A DNA stretch of 64,000 bases from Halopseudomonas pachastrellae (GTDB lineage Bacteria; Pseudomonadota; Gammaproteobacteria; Pseudomonadales; Pseudomonadaceae): the NCBI RefSeq assembly GCF_900114765.1, contig NZ_FOUD01000003.1, forward strand, positions 153,655-217,654, read 5' to 3'. Shown here piece by piece: positions 33,230-41,892 of this stretch. Position 1 is the stretch's first letter. Every line of letters begins with the position of its first letter. Both the position numbers and the translations under genes were made by a program. Below the pieces are notes generated by a model. That model saw only the letters and a list, made by a program, of their open reading frames with translations. It ran no database searches and had not been told where the DNA came from.

Positions 33230-34198
33230 TCAGCTGGCCGGCGTGGCCTTGGCTGCGGTGCTGCGGTTGCGCAGGGCCTGGCGTCGGTCTGCCAGCCCCA
33301 CCACCAGAATGCCCAGCGCGATCAGGGCAAAGCCGGCGAGGTCGCTCGGCGTTGGCACTTCACCCAGAAACCAGGCGGCCGACAGCATGCCGACCGCCGG
33401 TACCGACGCTGAACTGAGCGACAGGCTGACCGCCGGCAACGAGCGGATCGCCGCCACTTGCGCCGCCACGCAGATACCGGATGCGATCGCACCGCTGAAC
33501 ACCAGCATCCAGACAAAGCTCGGCTCCCAGTCGATCTGGCTCGGGCTCTCCAGCAGCAGCGCCAGTGGCAGCAGCGCCAGCACCGAGGTCAGCAGCTGCC
33601 AGGGAATCAGCGACAGCACATCGCCCTGCCAGTGATGCCGGCGCACGTGGATCAGTCCGGCGGTCCAGAGGATGGTGCCGAGCATGATCAGCCCACCGCC
33701 GATAAACACGTCGTGATTGGACCAGTCGATGCTCAGCGGGTTGAACACGGTCAGCAGCCCGGCCAAGCCCAAACCCACGCCCATGGCGCGCGGCAGGGTA
33801 AAGCGTTCACCGAGAAACAGCGCCGCCGCCGGTACCACCCAGATGGGCGTGGTGTAGGCCAGAATCGCCGCGCGCCCCGCGGGCAGGTACTGCACGCCCA
33901 GGGTGACCAGGGTGATAAAGGCCATGTTCTGCAGCACACCGACCGACAGCAGTATCGGCAGATCGCCGCGCCGTGGCAGCCGCAGCACTCCGAGCAGGCC
34001 GGCGATGATAAACATCGCCAGCGTGCCCAGTGCCATGCGCATGCAGGTAAACAGCATCGGCGGGCTGAAGGCCAACCCGAGTTTGAGCACCGGAAAGTTC
34101 AGCCCCCAGCCCAGCGCGTTGAAGCACAGCAGCAGATAACCCAGGCCAAAGGCGTAGCTGTGACCGCCGGCGGTTCCGGCGGTCGCGTTTTGGGCCAC
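33230..34198 (-). CDS. EamA/DMT-family transporter
   Basis: 322 residues with ten membrane helices in two EamA repeats (first about 15-145, second about 160-295; GWGLNFPVLKLGL and ASVPAVGMLSAAWFLGE are typical). Usually an exporter of metabolites or amino acids. It starts 2 bp after the system 2 permease gene and is its last operon member, so it may release a catabolic product. Confidence 0.9.
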   Translation of the reverse strand: MAQNATAGTAGGHSYAFGLGYLLLCFNALGWGLNFPVLKLGLAFSPPMLFTCMRMALGTLAMFIIAGLLGVLRLPRRGDLPILLSVGVLQNMAFITLVTLGVQYLPAGRAAILAYTTPIWVVPAAALFLGERFTLPRAMGVGLGLAGLLTVFNPLSIDWSNHDVFIGGGLIMLGTILWTAGLIHVRRHHWQGDVLSLIPWQLLTSVLALLPLALLLESPSQIDWEPSFVWMLVFSGAIASGICVAAQVAAIRSLPAVSLSLSSASVPAVGMLSAAWFLGEVPTPSDLAGFALIALGILVVGLADRRQALRNRSTAAKATPAS

Positions 34199-34199
34199 C

Positions 34200-35003
34200 T
34201 CAGTGCTCCACTTCGAGGGCGCTTTCGTGCCAGTTGCGCAGGGCGCGGTCAGACAGCCAGACCATCAGCGCGAACAGCGCGATACCGGTCAGGGTGATCA
34301 GCAGCAGTGCGGCGAACATGCGCGGAATCTGCAGGTTATAGCCCGACTGCAGAATCATGTACGCCAGCCCGGCCTTGGCACCGCCGGTGCCGGCGACAAA
34401 CTCGGCCACCACCGCACCGATCAGCGCCAGGCCCGAGCTGATGCGCAGACCACCGAAGAAGTAAGGCAGCGCGCCCGGAATACGCAGGCGTACCAGCTCT
34501 TGCCAGCGGCTGGTGCGGTACATGCGAAACATGCTGAGCAGGTTCGGATCAACGCTGCGCAGGCCCAGCGTGGTGTTGGAGATGATCGGGAAAATGGCGA
34601 TGATCACCGCGCAAACGGTCAGCGCCCAGGTGGTGTCATCCACCCAAATGATGATCAGCGGCGCGATGGCGACCACCGGCGTTACCTGCATCAGTACCGC
34701 GTACGGAAACAGGCTCATCTCGATCCACTTGCTCTGCACAAACAGCAAGGATGCCGCGACACCCAGCACCACCGCGATAAGAAAGGCCAGAAAGGTGACC
34801 TTGAGGGTGATGTAGAGCGCGCCCAGCAGCGGCTGCCAACCGTCGATCAGCGCTTTGAAGATCTCGATCGGCCCCGGCAGGATGTATTTGGGCATCTCCA
34901 GCGCCTGTACGGCGATTTCCCAAATGAGCAGAAACAGCACGCCCACGGCCAGCGGTGCGGCAACTTTTACGAAGCTTTCGTTCTGGATCAGTGGCGCGCT
35001 CAT
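34200..35003 (-). CDS. ABC transporter permease (NitT/TauT type), system 2
   Basis: 267 residues with about six helices and EAA loop LLSMFRMYRTSRWQELVRLR then IPGALPYFFGGLRISSGLAL. Its start overlaps the ATPase stop by 4 bp. Partner of 35000-35878 and 35928-36938. Confidence 0.92.
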   Translation of the reverse strand: MSAPLIQNESFVKVAAPLAVGVLFLLIWEIAVQALEMPKYILPGPIEIFKALIDGWQPLLGALYITLKVTFLAFLIAVVLGVAASLLFVQSKWIEMSLFPYAVLMQVTPVVAIAPLIIIWVDDTTWALTVCAVIIAIFPIISNTTLGLRSVDPNLLSMFRMYRTSRWQELVRLRIPGALPYFFGGLRISSGLALIGAVVAEFVAGTGGAKAGLAYMILQSGYNLQIPRMFAALLLITLTGIALFALMVWLSDRALRNWHESALEVEH

Positions 35004-35878
35004 GCCTTGACCTCCTGTGGCTGGCCCATGGCACTGGCGCGTTCCAGCGCCTGCGAGACCTGACGGCAGTAGCCGGCAAACTCGGTCGAGACACGGAAGT
35101 CGGCGTTGCGCGGGAAGGGTTGATCAATGCTGATGTCGTCGACGATGCGGCCCGGGCGGGCGGCCATGACCACCACGCGGCTGGACAGGTAAACCGCCTC
35201 GTAGACGCTGTGGGTAACGAACACGATGGTCCAGCCGTTCTTCTGCCACAGCTTGAGCACGTCGTCGTTGAGTTTGTTGCGGGTCATCTCGTCCAGTGCG
35301 CCGAAGGGTTCGTCCATCAGCAACAGATTTGGCTCGGTGACCATGGCGCGGGCAATCGAGGCACGCATCTGCATGCCGCCGGACAGCTCACGCGGAAAGG
35401 CGTTGTCGAAGCCCTTGAGGCCGACCATCTCCAGCGCGTCATCAATCTTGCGCTCGGTCTCTGCCCCGCTCTGGTGTTCCAGGTCGAGCGGCAGACGTAC
35501 GTTCTTGCGCACCCGTGCCCACGGCATCAGGGTCGCGTTCTGAAATACGAAGGCCAGCTTGCGGCCCTTGTCGCCGACCACGTCGTAACCCTGTTCCCAG
35601 AACTTGACGGTGCCGGTGGTCACGTCACCCAGGCCGGCCATGATGCGCAGCAGGGTGCTCTTGCCGCAGCCAGATGGCCCCAGCAAGCTGACGAATTCGC
35701 CCTGGCGGATGGTCAGATCGGCGCCCTTGAGCGCCACGGTGCCGTTGGCGTAAATCTTGTTGACGCCTTCGACCTGCAGCACCGGACGCGGATTGCCGTT
35801 GCTGTCAGTGTGCGCCTGCTCGGCAGCGCGGGTGTCGACCGGATTGGCCTTGAGCGGCGTCACTTTGGAGCTTGTCAT
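35000..35878 (-). CDS. ABC transporter ATPase, system 2
   Basis: 292 residues with Walker A GPSGCGKST near 74, Q-loop FQNATLMPW near 117, signature LSGGMQMRASIARAM near 172, Walker B LLLMDEPFGALD and switch His in VTHSVYEAV. About 40 extra residues precede the domain. The ATG at 35878 has GGGAGA upstream; the longer frame to 35995 would start inside the binding-protein gene and is rejected. Confidence 0.93.
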   Translation of the reverse strand: MTSSKVTPLKANPVDTRAAEQAHTDSNGNPRPVLQVEGVNKIYANGTVALKGADLTIRQGEFVSLLGPSGCGKSTLLRIMAGLGDVTTGTVKFWEQGYDVVGDKGRKLAFVFQNATLMPWARVRKNVRLPLDLEHQSGAETERKIDDALEMVGLKGFDNAFPRELSGGMQMRASIARAMVTEPNLLLMDEPFGALDEMTRNKLNDDVLKLWQKNGWTIVFVTHSVYEAVYLSSRVVVMAARPGRIVDDISIDQPFPRNADFRVSTEFAGYCRQVSQALERASAMGQPQEVKA

Positions 35879-35927
35879 TGGGGTCTCCCGTGAGCGGCCC
35901 GGTGCGGGCCGCCAGCTGGTAGGTGAA

Positions 35928-36938
35928 TCAGGGCAGAACGGGTTCGGTGGGCAGATACTCGAGGCTGTAGACATCCTTGATATCCAGGCTGGCATCGACC
36001 AGACCGGCCTCCAGCATGAACTTGTGGATCTTCGCCCAGCGTGCGTCGGTCATGACGCCGATACCGCGGGTGGCCGCGTCGCCACCGGTGACCAGACCGT
36101 ATTCCTGCATCTTGGCGATGCCGTAGGCGATCTGCTCGTCGCTCATTTCCGGGTTGGCTTCTTTGATCAGCGCGTTACCCGGCGCCGGATCCTTGAAGTA
36201 GCTGGCCCAGCCTTCCATGCTCGCCTGCACGAAGCGGCGTACCAGATCGGGGTTTTTCTCGATCAAGCCGTCGGTGGTTTCGATGGTGGTGGCGTAAGCC
36301 GGGTAGCCGTAGTCAGCCAGCAGGAAGACAGACGGCTGCACGCCGGCCTTTTCCATCGCGAAGGGTTCGGACGACAGGTAGCCCTGTTGCACGATGTTCT
36401 TGTCTGCCAGGAAGGGCGCCACACTGAAGGTGTAGGGGCGGATCATGTCATCGGTGTAGCCGTACTTGGCTTTCAGCCAGGGCCAGAAGGTGGTGTTGGC
36501 GAAGGCGGCGATGTACACCGGCAGGCCTTCTTCCTTGATCTGCTCTAGCGAGGTGATGTGCGGGTGCGCAATCAGCGCCTGCGGGTCGCCCTGAAAGGCG
36601 GCGGCCATGGTTGTGACCGGCATGCCCTGCTCTACTGCCTTGACTGCACCGACGGCGTAGCCCATGGAAAAGTCGCGCTTGCCGGACACCAGCAGTTGCA
36701 TGCCGTTGACCTGTGGACCGCCCATCTCGATGGACACATCCAGACCGTATTTCTCATACAGGCCGGTGGCCTTGGCCTGATAGAACCCACCGTGTTCGGC
36801 CTGGGCATACCAGTTGGTACCGAATACGACTTCGTCCAGCTCGGCCGCCATCAGGGATGTGGACAAACCGCTGGCAAGCACCGCGCCGGCCATGCCGAGC
36901 AGTGCAGACGACTTCAGATTCTTGCGGGGGTGGCGCAT
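35928..36938 (-). CDS. NMT1/THI5-like ABC substrate-binding protein, system 2
   Basis: 336 residues with signal peptide (LLGMAGAVLASGLSTSLMAA, cleaved near 32). The mature start VVFGTNWYAQAEHGGFYQAK is followed by GLYEKYGLDVSIEMGGPQVN and MQLLVSGKRDFSMGYAVGAV, shared almost word for word with the orphan binding protein at 39630-40619. The two are close paralogs and may feed the same permease. The operon continues with ATPase, permease and EamA genes. Confidence 0.92.
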   Translation of the reverse strand: MRHPRKNLKSSALLGMAGAVLASGLSTSLMAAELDEVVFGTNWYAQAEHGGFYQAKATGLYEKYGLDVSIEMGGPQVNGMQLLVSGKRDFSMGYAVGAVKAVEQGMPVTTMAAAFQGDPQALIAHPHITSLEQIKEEGLPVYIAAFANTTFWPWLKAKYGYTDDMIRPYTFSVAPFLADKNIVQQGYLSSEPFAMEKAGVQPSVFLLADYGYPAYATTIETTDGLIEKNPDLVRRFVQASMEGWASYFKDPAPGNALIKEANPEMSDEQIAYGIAKMQEYGLVTGGDAATRGIGVMTDARWAKIHKFMLEAGLVDASLDIKDVYSLEYLPTEPVLP

Positions 36939-36965
36939 GTGTTGCTCCTTGCTTGCAGTAGATAG

Positions 36966-37054
36966 CTGACCAGTTATTCAACATTTCTCCTGCAGCAAGC
37001 GCCGTGCCATGTGCCGTAAGTGCCGTTATTTCCATTTCCTGAACAGTTGGTCAG
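36966..37054. promoter_or_regulatory. Two RutR-like operators upstream of ABC system 2
   Basis: 36966-36981 CTGACCAGTTATTCAA and 37039-37054 CTGAACAGTTGGTCAG each match 11 of 14 defined positions of TTGACCA-N2-TGGTCAA. Their centres are 73 bp apart, about seven helical turns, which would suit looping or cooperative binding. The nearer one is 28 bp from the binding-protein start. Confidence 0.65.
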
Positions 37055-37121
37055 TAAAAACGTGCACCGGATTGCGTCGCAGTGTCGGCGCTCTGCACTG
37101 CAACGGCTCAATTTTCGCGAG

Positions 37122-37775
37122 TCAGTGGCTGCCCGCAGCCAGGTCCACCGAGGCCGGTTCCGGGGTGATCTGCCCGGCCAGACGCGCAACCCGTGCACCG
37201 AGGGCGCGGGCAATCGCCTGCTCACCGTCATCTACGCCCAGGGTGCCGTTGAAGCCGGTGACCGCCGAGGCGCCGTAGGGCGAACCACCGCTGCGGGTGT
37301 GCACCAGCGCCGGTACGCTGTGCGGCACACCCGCGAGGATCATGCCGTGCTGCAGGAACGGCAGCAGCAGGTTGAGCAGCGTCATCTCGTTGCCCGAGTG
37401 CATGCCGCCGGTGGAGGTGAACGCCGCGCCCACCTTGCCGATCAGCGCGCCCTGGCGCCACAGCGGTGCGACCTCGTCGATAAAGGCACGCAGCGGCGTG
37501 CTCATCAGCCCGTAGCGGGTCGGCGAGCCCCAGATGATGCCGGTCGCCCACTCCAGATCGGCCATGCTGGCCTGCGGCAGATCACGGTATTCGGCCTGGG
37601 CGGCAATAAAATCGGCGCGTTCGGTATCGACGCTGAACTCCGGTTCCGACAGCGCCACCCGGCGCAAACGCACCTCGGCGCCCTCGCTGACGGCGCCTTC
37701 GGCGATGGCTTTGGCCAGTGTCAGGGTGGTGCCGTAGCGTGAATCGACGACGACGGTAATGCGTGATGCGGACAT
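37122..37775 (-). CDS. WrbA-like flavodoxin-family NAD(P)H:quinone oxidoreductase
   Basis: 217 residues with a flavodoxin-like fold: FMN phosphate loop DSRYGTTLTLAKAIAEG near 11-27, IIWGSPTRYGLMSTPLRAFID near 80-100, and FTSTGGMHSGNEMTLLNLLLP near 116-136, all as in WrbA. It makes two-electron reductions of quinones or nitro compounds. It is divergent from a 2OG oxygenase gene, sharing the RutR-like operator at 37838-37853; E. coli RutF/RutR and Pyd systems also involve flavin reductases (family knowledge), but this role here is inferred. Confidence 0.9.
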   Translation of the reverse strand: MSASRITVVVDSRYGTTLTLAKAIAEGAVSEGAEVRLRRVALSEPEFSVDTERADFIAAQAEYRDLPQASMADLEWATGIIWGSPTRYGLMSTPLRAFIDEVAPLWRQGALIGKVGAAFTSTGGMHSGNEMTLLNLLLPFLQHGMILAGVPHSVPALVHTRSGGSPYGASAVTGFNGTLGVDDGEQAIARALGARVARLAGQITPEPASVDLAAGSH

Positions 37776-37837
37776 AACAGCGTGCTCCTCAAGGGCAACG
37801 GATCAAAGACATGCGCCTTGGCATGCAATATGAATAC

Positions 37838-37853
37838 CTGACCAGATGGACAA
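37838..37853. promoter_or_regulatory. RutR-like operator between wrbA-like and 2OG oxygenase genes
   Basis: CTGACCAGATGGACAA matches 12 of 14 defined positions of TTGACCA-N2-TGGTCAA. It is 30 bp before the oxygenase ATG and 62 bp from the divergent WrbA-like start. Confidence 0.7.
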
Positions 37854-37882
37854 GTTGATATTTCCCGTCTCAGGAGAAAAAC

Positions 37883-38851
37883 ATGACACAGCAGTATGGG
37901 GCACAGGCAGCCAACCTGCCGGTGATCGACATCAGCCCGATGGCTGGCGGCAGTGAGCAGAGCAAGGCCGCGATGGCCGACACCCTGCGCGAGGCCTGCG
38001 AGCACAGCGGTTTCTTCTACGTCAGCGGCCACGGCATCGACAGCGCGCTGATCGAACAGGTGTTCAATGCATCAAAGCAGTTCTTCGACCTGCCGATGGC
38101 CGACAAGCTGCTGGTCGACAAGGCCCAGTCCAAGGCCAATCGGGGCTACGAGCCGCTGCGCGGGCAAACGCTGGAAGCCGGCGCGCCCCCGGATCTGAAA
38201 GAAGGTTTTTACATTGGCGAAGAAGTGGCCGCCGATGACGAGCGCGCGCTCACGCGCTTCAACACCGGGCCAAACCAGTGGCCGCACAGCGTCGCAGACT
38301 TTCGCCCGGCGATGGAGCAGTACTACGCCGCAATGGAGGCGCTGAGCGCGCGCATCATGGCGGCGCTGGCGTTGTCGCTGGGCCTGCCGGAGGACTTTTT
38401 CGCCGACTTCTGCGAGCACCCGCTGTGCACCCTGCGCCTGCTGCACTACCCGCCCCAGCCCGGTAACCCGGAGCCGGGCGAAAAGGGCTGCGGCGCGCAC
38501 ACCGATTTTGGCGGCATCACCGTGCTGCTGCTCGACGACAAGCCCGGCCTGCAGGTCTGGGACGCCGCCGGCGAGCGCTGGATCGACGCCAACCCGATCC
38601 CTGGTACTTTCGTGGTCAACCTGGGCGACATGATTGCCCGCTGGACCAACGACCGCTATCGCTCGACCCTGCACCGTGTGGTCAACACCTCCGGCGCAGA
38701 GCGCTACTCGGTGCCCTTCTTCTACAGCGGCAACCCCGATCACGAAGTCCGCTGTCTGCCGGTCTGCCTGCAACCCGGTGATGCGCCGCGTTACCCGGTC
38801 ACTACGGTTGAAGCCCATTTGCAGGAGATGTACCGGAGGACCTATGCCTGA
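37883..38851 (+). CDS. IPNS-like 2OG-Fe(II) dioxygenase, copy 1
   Basis: 322 residues. N-terminal DIOX-type region (LPVIDISPMAGG, FFYVSGHGID) and the Fe(II)/2OG core with HTD (GCGAHTDFGG near 204), second His in YRSTLHRVVN near 262 and 2-oxoglutarate-binding Arg-x-Ser in ERYSVPFF near 273. The class includes thymine-7-hydroxylase-like and isopenicillin N synthase-like enzymes. AGGAGAA precedes the ATG. It overlaps the alpha/beta hydrolase gene by 8 bp. Substrate is probably an N-heterocycle judging by the region. Confidence 0.92.
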   Translation: MTQQYGAQAANLPVIDISPMAGGSEQSKAAMADTLREACEHSGFFYVSGHGIDSALIEQVFNASKQFFDLPMADKLLVDKAQSKANRGYEPLRGQTLEAGAPPDLKEGFYIGEEVAADDERALTRFNTGPNQWPHSVADFRPAMEQYYAAMEALSARIMAALALSLGLPEDFFADFCEHPLCTLRLLHYPPQPGNPEPGEKGCGAHTDFGGITVLLLDDKPGLQVWDAAGERWIDANPIPGTFVVNLGDMIARWTNDRYRSTLHRVVNTSGAERYSVPFFYSGNPDHEVRCLPVCLQPGDAPRYPVTTVEAHLQEMYRRTYA

Positions 38852-39593
38852 GCAGCAAAAGCCCACCTTTGTGCTGATCCACGGCGCCTGGGCGGGCAGC
38901 TGGGTGTGGGATGCGCTCAAGCCTGAACTTGAAGCCGCAGGCCATGCCGTGCTGACGCTCGACATGCCCGGCAACCCGCAGCATCCGGCGGTAGAGGAAG
39001 ACATCAGCATGGCAGGCTGCATGGCGCATATCGCCGCCGCCTGCGCCGAGATTGAAGGCCCGCTGTTGCTGGTCGGTCATTCCGGCGGCGGCGTGATCGC
39101 CACCCAGGCAGCCGAAATGCTCGCTGAACGGGTCGTTGGCGTGGCCTATCTGGCGGGCATGATGCTGCCTTCCGGCTTGGGCTTTGCCGAGCTGAGCAAC
39201 GCGCTGCTTGCGACCAACCCGGAAGCAGCAGGCATCTGGCCGCATCTGGTCTGGGCCGACGACCGGCAATCCTCCAGCGTGCCACCTGAGGCGGTGTGTG
39301 AGGTGTTCCTGCAGGACCTGCCGCGAGACCAAGCCATGGCCGCCGCACAGCGTTTTTGCAGCCAGCCCGAAGGTACCCGTGCACTGGTTGCCAACTGGAC
39401 CGCCGAGCGCTTTGGCCGCCTGCCGCGATTGTATGTAGAAGCCACAGAAGACCGCTCCGTGGTGCTCGCCGCGCAGCGCAAAATGCAGGCGCTGGTGCCG
39501 GGCGCGCAGGTCGTCAGCCTGCCCTGCGGGCATGTACCGCAAGTGGTGCAGATTGCCGCCGTTGCTGAAGCCTTGTTGGCGTTTGCCAGTTGA
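38844..39593 (+). CDS. Alpha/beta hydrolase (HNL/MES-like)
   Basis: 249 residues: FVLIHGAWAGSWVW near 9-22, nucleophile elbow VGHSGGGVIATQAAE near 77, a late Asp in EATEDRSV near 201 and terminal His in LPCGHVPQVVQ near 229. The opening resembles plant-type esterase/hydroxynitrile-lyase-like proteins and bacterial homologues. It starts inside the end of oxygenase copy 1, so the two are coupled and probably act in sequence on one substrate. Confidence 0.88.
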   Translation: MPEQQKPTFVLIHGAWAGSWVWDALKPELEAAGHAVLTLDMPGNPQHPAVEEDISMAGCMAHIAAACAEIEGPLLLVGHSGGGVIATQAAEMLAERVVGVAYLAGMMLPSGLGFAELSNALLATNPEAAGIWPHLVWADDRQSSSVPPEAVCEVFLQDLPRDQAMAAAQRFCSQPEGTRALVANWTAERFGRLPRLYVEATEDRSVVLAAQRKMQALVPGAQVVSLPCGHVPQVVQIAAVAEALLAFAS

Positions 39594-39629
39594 GGGAAGC
39601 AGGGAGCCGCAAGCGGCTCCCCGGTTGGT

Positions 39630-40619
39630 TTACTCCGCGCCGTACATGGCGTTGACAAAGGTCAGGTCAAACGCCTTCTGCCAGTCCAGGTCGGCTGGCA
39701 GGGTGCCGGCTGCGACCATGTCGTCGAAGAAGCCTTTCCAGTGTGCGGTGGTCATGATGCCGTACTGGCCGTCAGCGGCATCCCCCGACAGCAGAATGCC
39801 TTCTTCCTGCATCTTGGCGGTGCTGTAGGCCAGCAGTTCATCGGCCATCTCAGGGTTGGCCTCTTTGATCAGCGCGTTGGCCGGGGCCGGGTCGGCAAAG
39901 TAGGCGGCCCAACCTTCGGCGGTGGCCTCAACCATGGCCTTGACCACATCCGGGTTGTTTTCCAGCATCTCGGCGGTGGTATCCAGCGTGCAGGCGTAGG
40001 CGTTCCAGCCGTAATCGGCCAGCAGCAGACTCTTGGCCGCTACGTTCTCCTTGGCCAGAAAATATCCGTCGTTGGTCACGTAGCCCTGCTGAATGGCCTG
40101 CGGATCGGCGATGAACGGGCCAAAGCTGTAGTCGTAGGGGCGCAGTTGTTCGTCGGAGAAGCCGTATTGCGCCTTCATCCACGGCCAGTAGGCAACGCGG
40201 CCGGCAGTGGGAATGCGGATGCCCTTGCCCTTCAGGTCTTCGAGGCTGTCGTTACCGGCACCTTCATGCACTACCAGCGATTGCGGGTCTTTCTGGAACC
40301 AGGCCGCTACGGTCACCAGCGGGATGTCTTCCTTCACCGCATTCAGCGATTGCAGCGCGTAGCCCATGCTGAAATCGGTTTTGCCGCCCATCAGCAGTTG
40401 CACGTTGTTGACCTGCGGGCCGCCCATGTCGATGGTCACGTCCAGGCCGTACTTTTCATAGATACCTGCTGCCTTGGCGGCGTACAGCCCGCCGTGCTCG
40501 GCCTGCGCGTACCAGGTGGTTGTCACAGTGACCGGTGTCAGGTCCGCAGCCTGTGCGGTGGCGGCGCTGAAGCCCAGCGCCAGGGCCAGGCCGGTCAGTT
40601 TCAGAGAGGTAAATTGCAT
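39630..40619 (-). CDS. Orphan NMT1/THI5-like substrate-binding protein
   Basis: 329 residues, signal peptide (LALALGFSAATAQAADL, cleaved near 25). The mature start shares WYAQAEHGG, AAGIYEKYGLDV and MGGPQVNNVQLLMGGKTDFS with the system 2 protein. No permease or ATPase is next to it, so it probably delivers a related ligand to system 2 (34200-35878). It is 24 bp downstream of the 2OG oxygenase gene of copy 2 and preceded by AAGGAG. Confidence 0.9.
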   Translation of the reverse strand: MQFTSLKLTGLALALGFSAATAQAADLTPVTVTTTWYAQAEHGGLYAAKAAGIYEKYGLDVTIDMGGPQVNNVQLLMGGKTDFSMGYALQSLNAVKEDIPLVTVAAWFQKDPQSLVVHEGAGNDSLEDLKGKGIRIPTAGRVAYWPWMKAQYGFSDEQLRPYDYSFGPFIADPQAIQQGYVTNDGYFLAKENVAAKSLLLADYGWNAYACTLDTTAEMLENNPDVVKAMVEATAEGWAAYFADPAPANALIKEANPEMADELLAYSTAKMQEEGILLSGDAADGQYGIMTTAHWKGFFDDMVAAGTLPADLDWQKAFDLTFVNAMYGAE

Positions 40620-40643
40620 GGGTAAAACTCCTTGATGGTGAAC

Positions 40644-41573
40644 TCAGTAAGTGGCGTTAAGGCGTTGCAGCAGATGGTCGCCGGCAGAAATCGGGGCGTA
40701 GCGCGCGGGGTTGTCGGCGCTGGCGCAGGTGTCGATGCAGGCGATCTCGGCATCCTTGTTCGGGTGGCAGAAAAAGGCGATGGAGAAGCGATCACGGTGT
40801 TGCGCCTGGGGCGGCACGTTGACCCGATGGGGCGTTGAGCAGAACACGTGGTTGGTCCAGCGGTGCATCAGGTCACCGGTGTTCACCACCACAGTGCCGG
40901 GGATTGGCGTGGCTGCCAGCCACTCACCGGCGCGGGTACGCACCTCCAGCCCGCCAGCGTCGTCCTGAAACAGCAGGGTGATGCTGCCGTAGTCGGTGTG
41001 GGCACCCGCGCGGTTCTCGCCATCCTGCGGGGTATAGCCCTCCGGCAGTGGCGGATAATGCAGCAGGCGCAGCGTGTGGTGATGGCGGTTGTGGGCGGTG
41101 ACGAAAAAGTCGTCCGGCTGCTCAAGCGCCAAGGCAAAGGCTTCCAGCACGCGGTCGGCGGTGGCGATACAGGCCGCCATGAAGTGCTCCATTTCAGGCT
41201 GGAAGGTCGGCAGCGCGGCTGGCCACAGGTTGCGTGGGCCGCCCGGTTGCTCCGGTGCCAGGTTGAAGGCTTCTTTCAGGTCGCCGGGCTTGCTGTCATC
41301 CAGCCGCTCACGGCGCACGCCAACGTAGCCACGGTTGCTCTCGGCGTTCTGCCAGGCAATGGCCTGTTTGTCGTCGTCGGGCAGGGCAAAAAAGGCCTTG
41401 GAGGCAGCAAAAGCCTCTGCCAGCTGGTCGGCGGGCATGCCGCAGCCAGACAGATAGAAAAAGCCCCAGGCGCTGCTAGCCTGGCGCATCTGCTGCGCGA
41501 CTGCGGCGCGGGCGGCGGTGTCGCCATTGATGAAAGGTGAAAAGTCGATTACCGGTATTGAGTCCGTTGTCAT
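40644..41573 (-). CDS. IPNS-like 2OG-Fe(II) dioxygenase, copy 2
   Basis: 309 residues. DIOX N-terminus IPVIDFSPFINGD and WGFFYLSGCGMP; HTD in AGAHTDYGSITLL near 193, His in CSTPHRVNVPP near 250 and Arg-x-Ser in DRFSIAFF near 266. AGGAGA is 5 bp before the ATG at 41573. It heads an operon with the orphan binding protein, so the ligand of that protein is the likely substrate. A weaker RutR-like dyad lies upstream at 41666-41681. Confidence 0.92.
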   Translation of the reverse strand: MTTDSIPVIDFSPFINGDTAARAAVAQQMRQASSAWGFFYLSGCGMPADQLAEAFAASKAFFALPDDDKQAIAWQNAESNRGYVGVRRERLDDSKPGDLKEAFNLAPEQPGGPRNLWPAALPTFQPEMEHFMAACIATADRVLEAFALALEQPDDFFVTAHNRHHHTLRLLHYPPLPEGYTPQDGENRAGAHTDYGSITLLFQDDAGGLEVRTRAGEWLAATPIPGTVVVNTGDLMHRWTNHVFCSTPHRVNVPPQAQHRDRFSIAFFCHPNKDAEIACIDTCASADNPARYAPISAGDHLLQRLNATY

Positions 41574-41665
41574 CCGTGTCTCCTGTTGCGAGTGAAGCTC
41601 CAGCGCGCGCCGGAGCGCCTGTGGTTTAGTCCTCGCACCTGCAACAGGACGACACGACTCATAAC

Positions 41666-41869
41666 CTGACCAAGTAAGCAGGAATTGGAAAGCAAGGGCT
41701 GTGCCAAGCGCTCTGGCATGGGGGTGGGTGCGCGATTACGCGCCAGTTTGGCCGGCGAATGCACTGATGCTGTGCTGCAATGAGTGCCAAGGCACCCAAT
41801 CTGCGCGGTTTTGCGGCGGCCCCACAATTGCATGCCGCGCGGCAGGAGAAAGTTTGTCCTTCTGGTCAA
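41666..41869. promoter_or_regulatory. Two RutR-like sites in the 2OG oxygenase/amidohydrolase spacer
   Basis: 41854-41869 TTGTCCTTCTGGTCAA matches 12 of 14 defined positions, 24 bp before the amidohydrolase start; its right half TGGTCAA is perfect. 41666-41681 CTGACCAAGTAAGCAG matches 9 of 14 but is extended by outer CC/GG and keeps the left half; it faces the divergent oxygenase gene. Confidence 0.65.
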
Positions 41870-41892
41870 CATAACGAATACCGAGGAACCTT

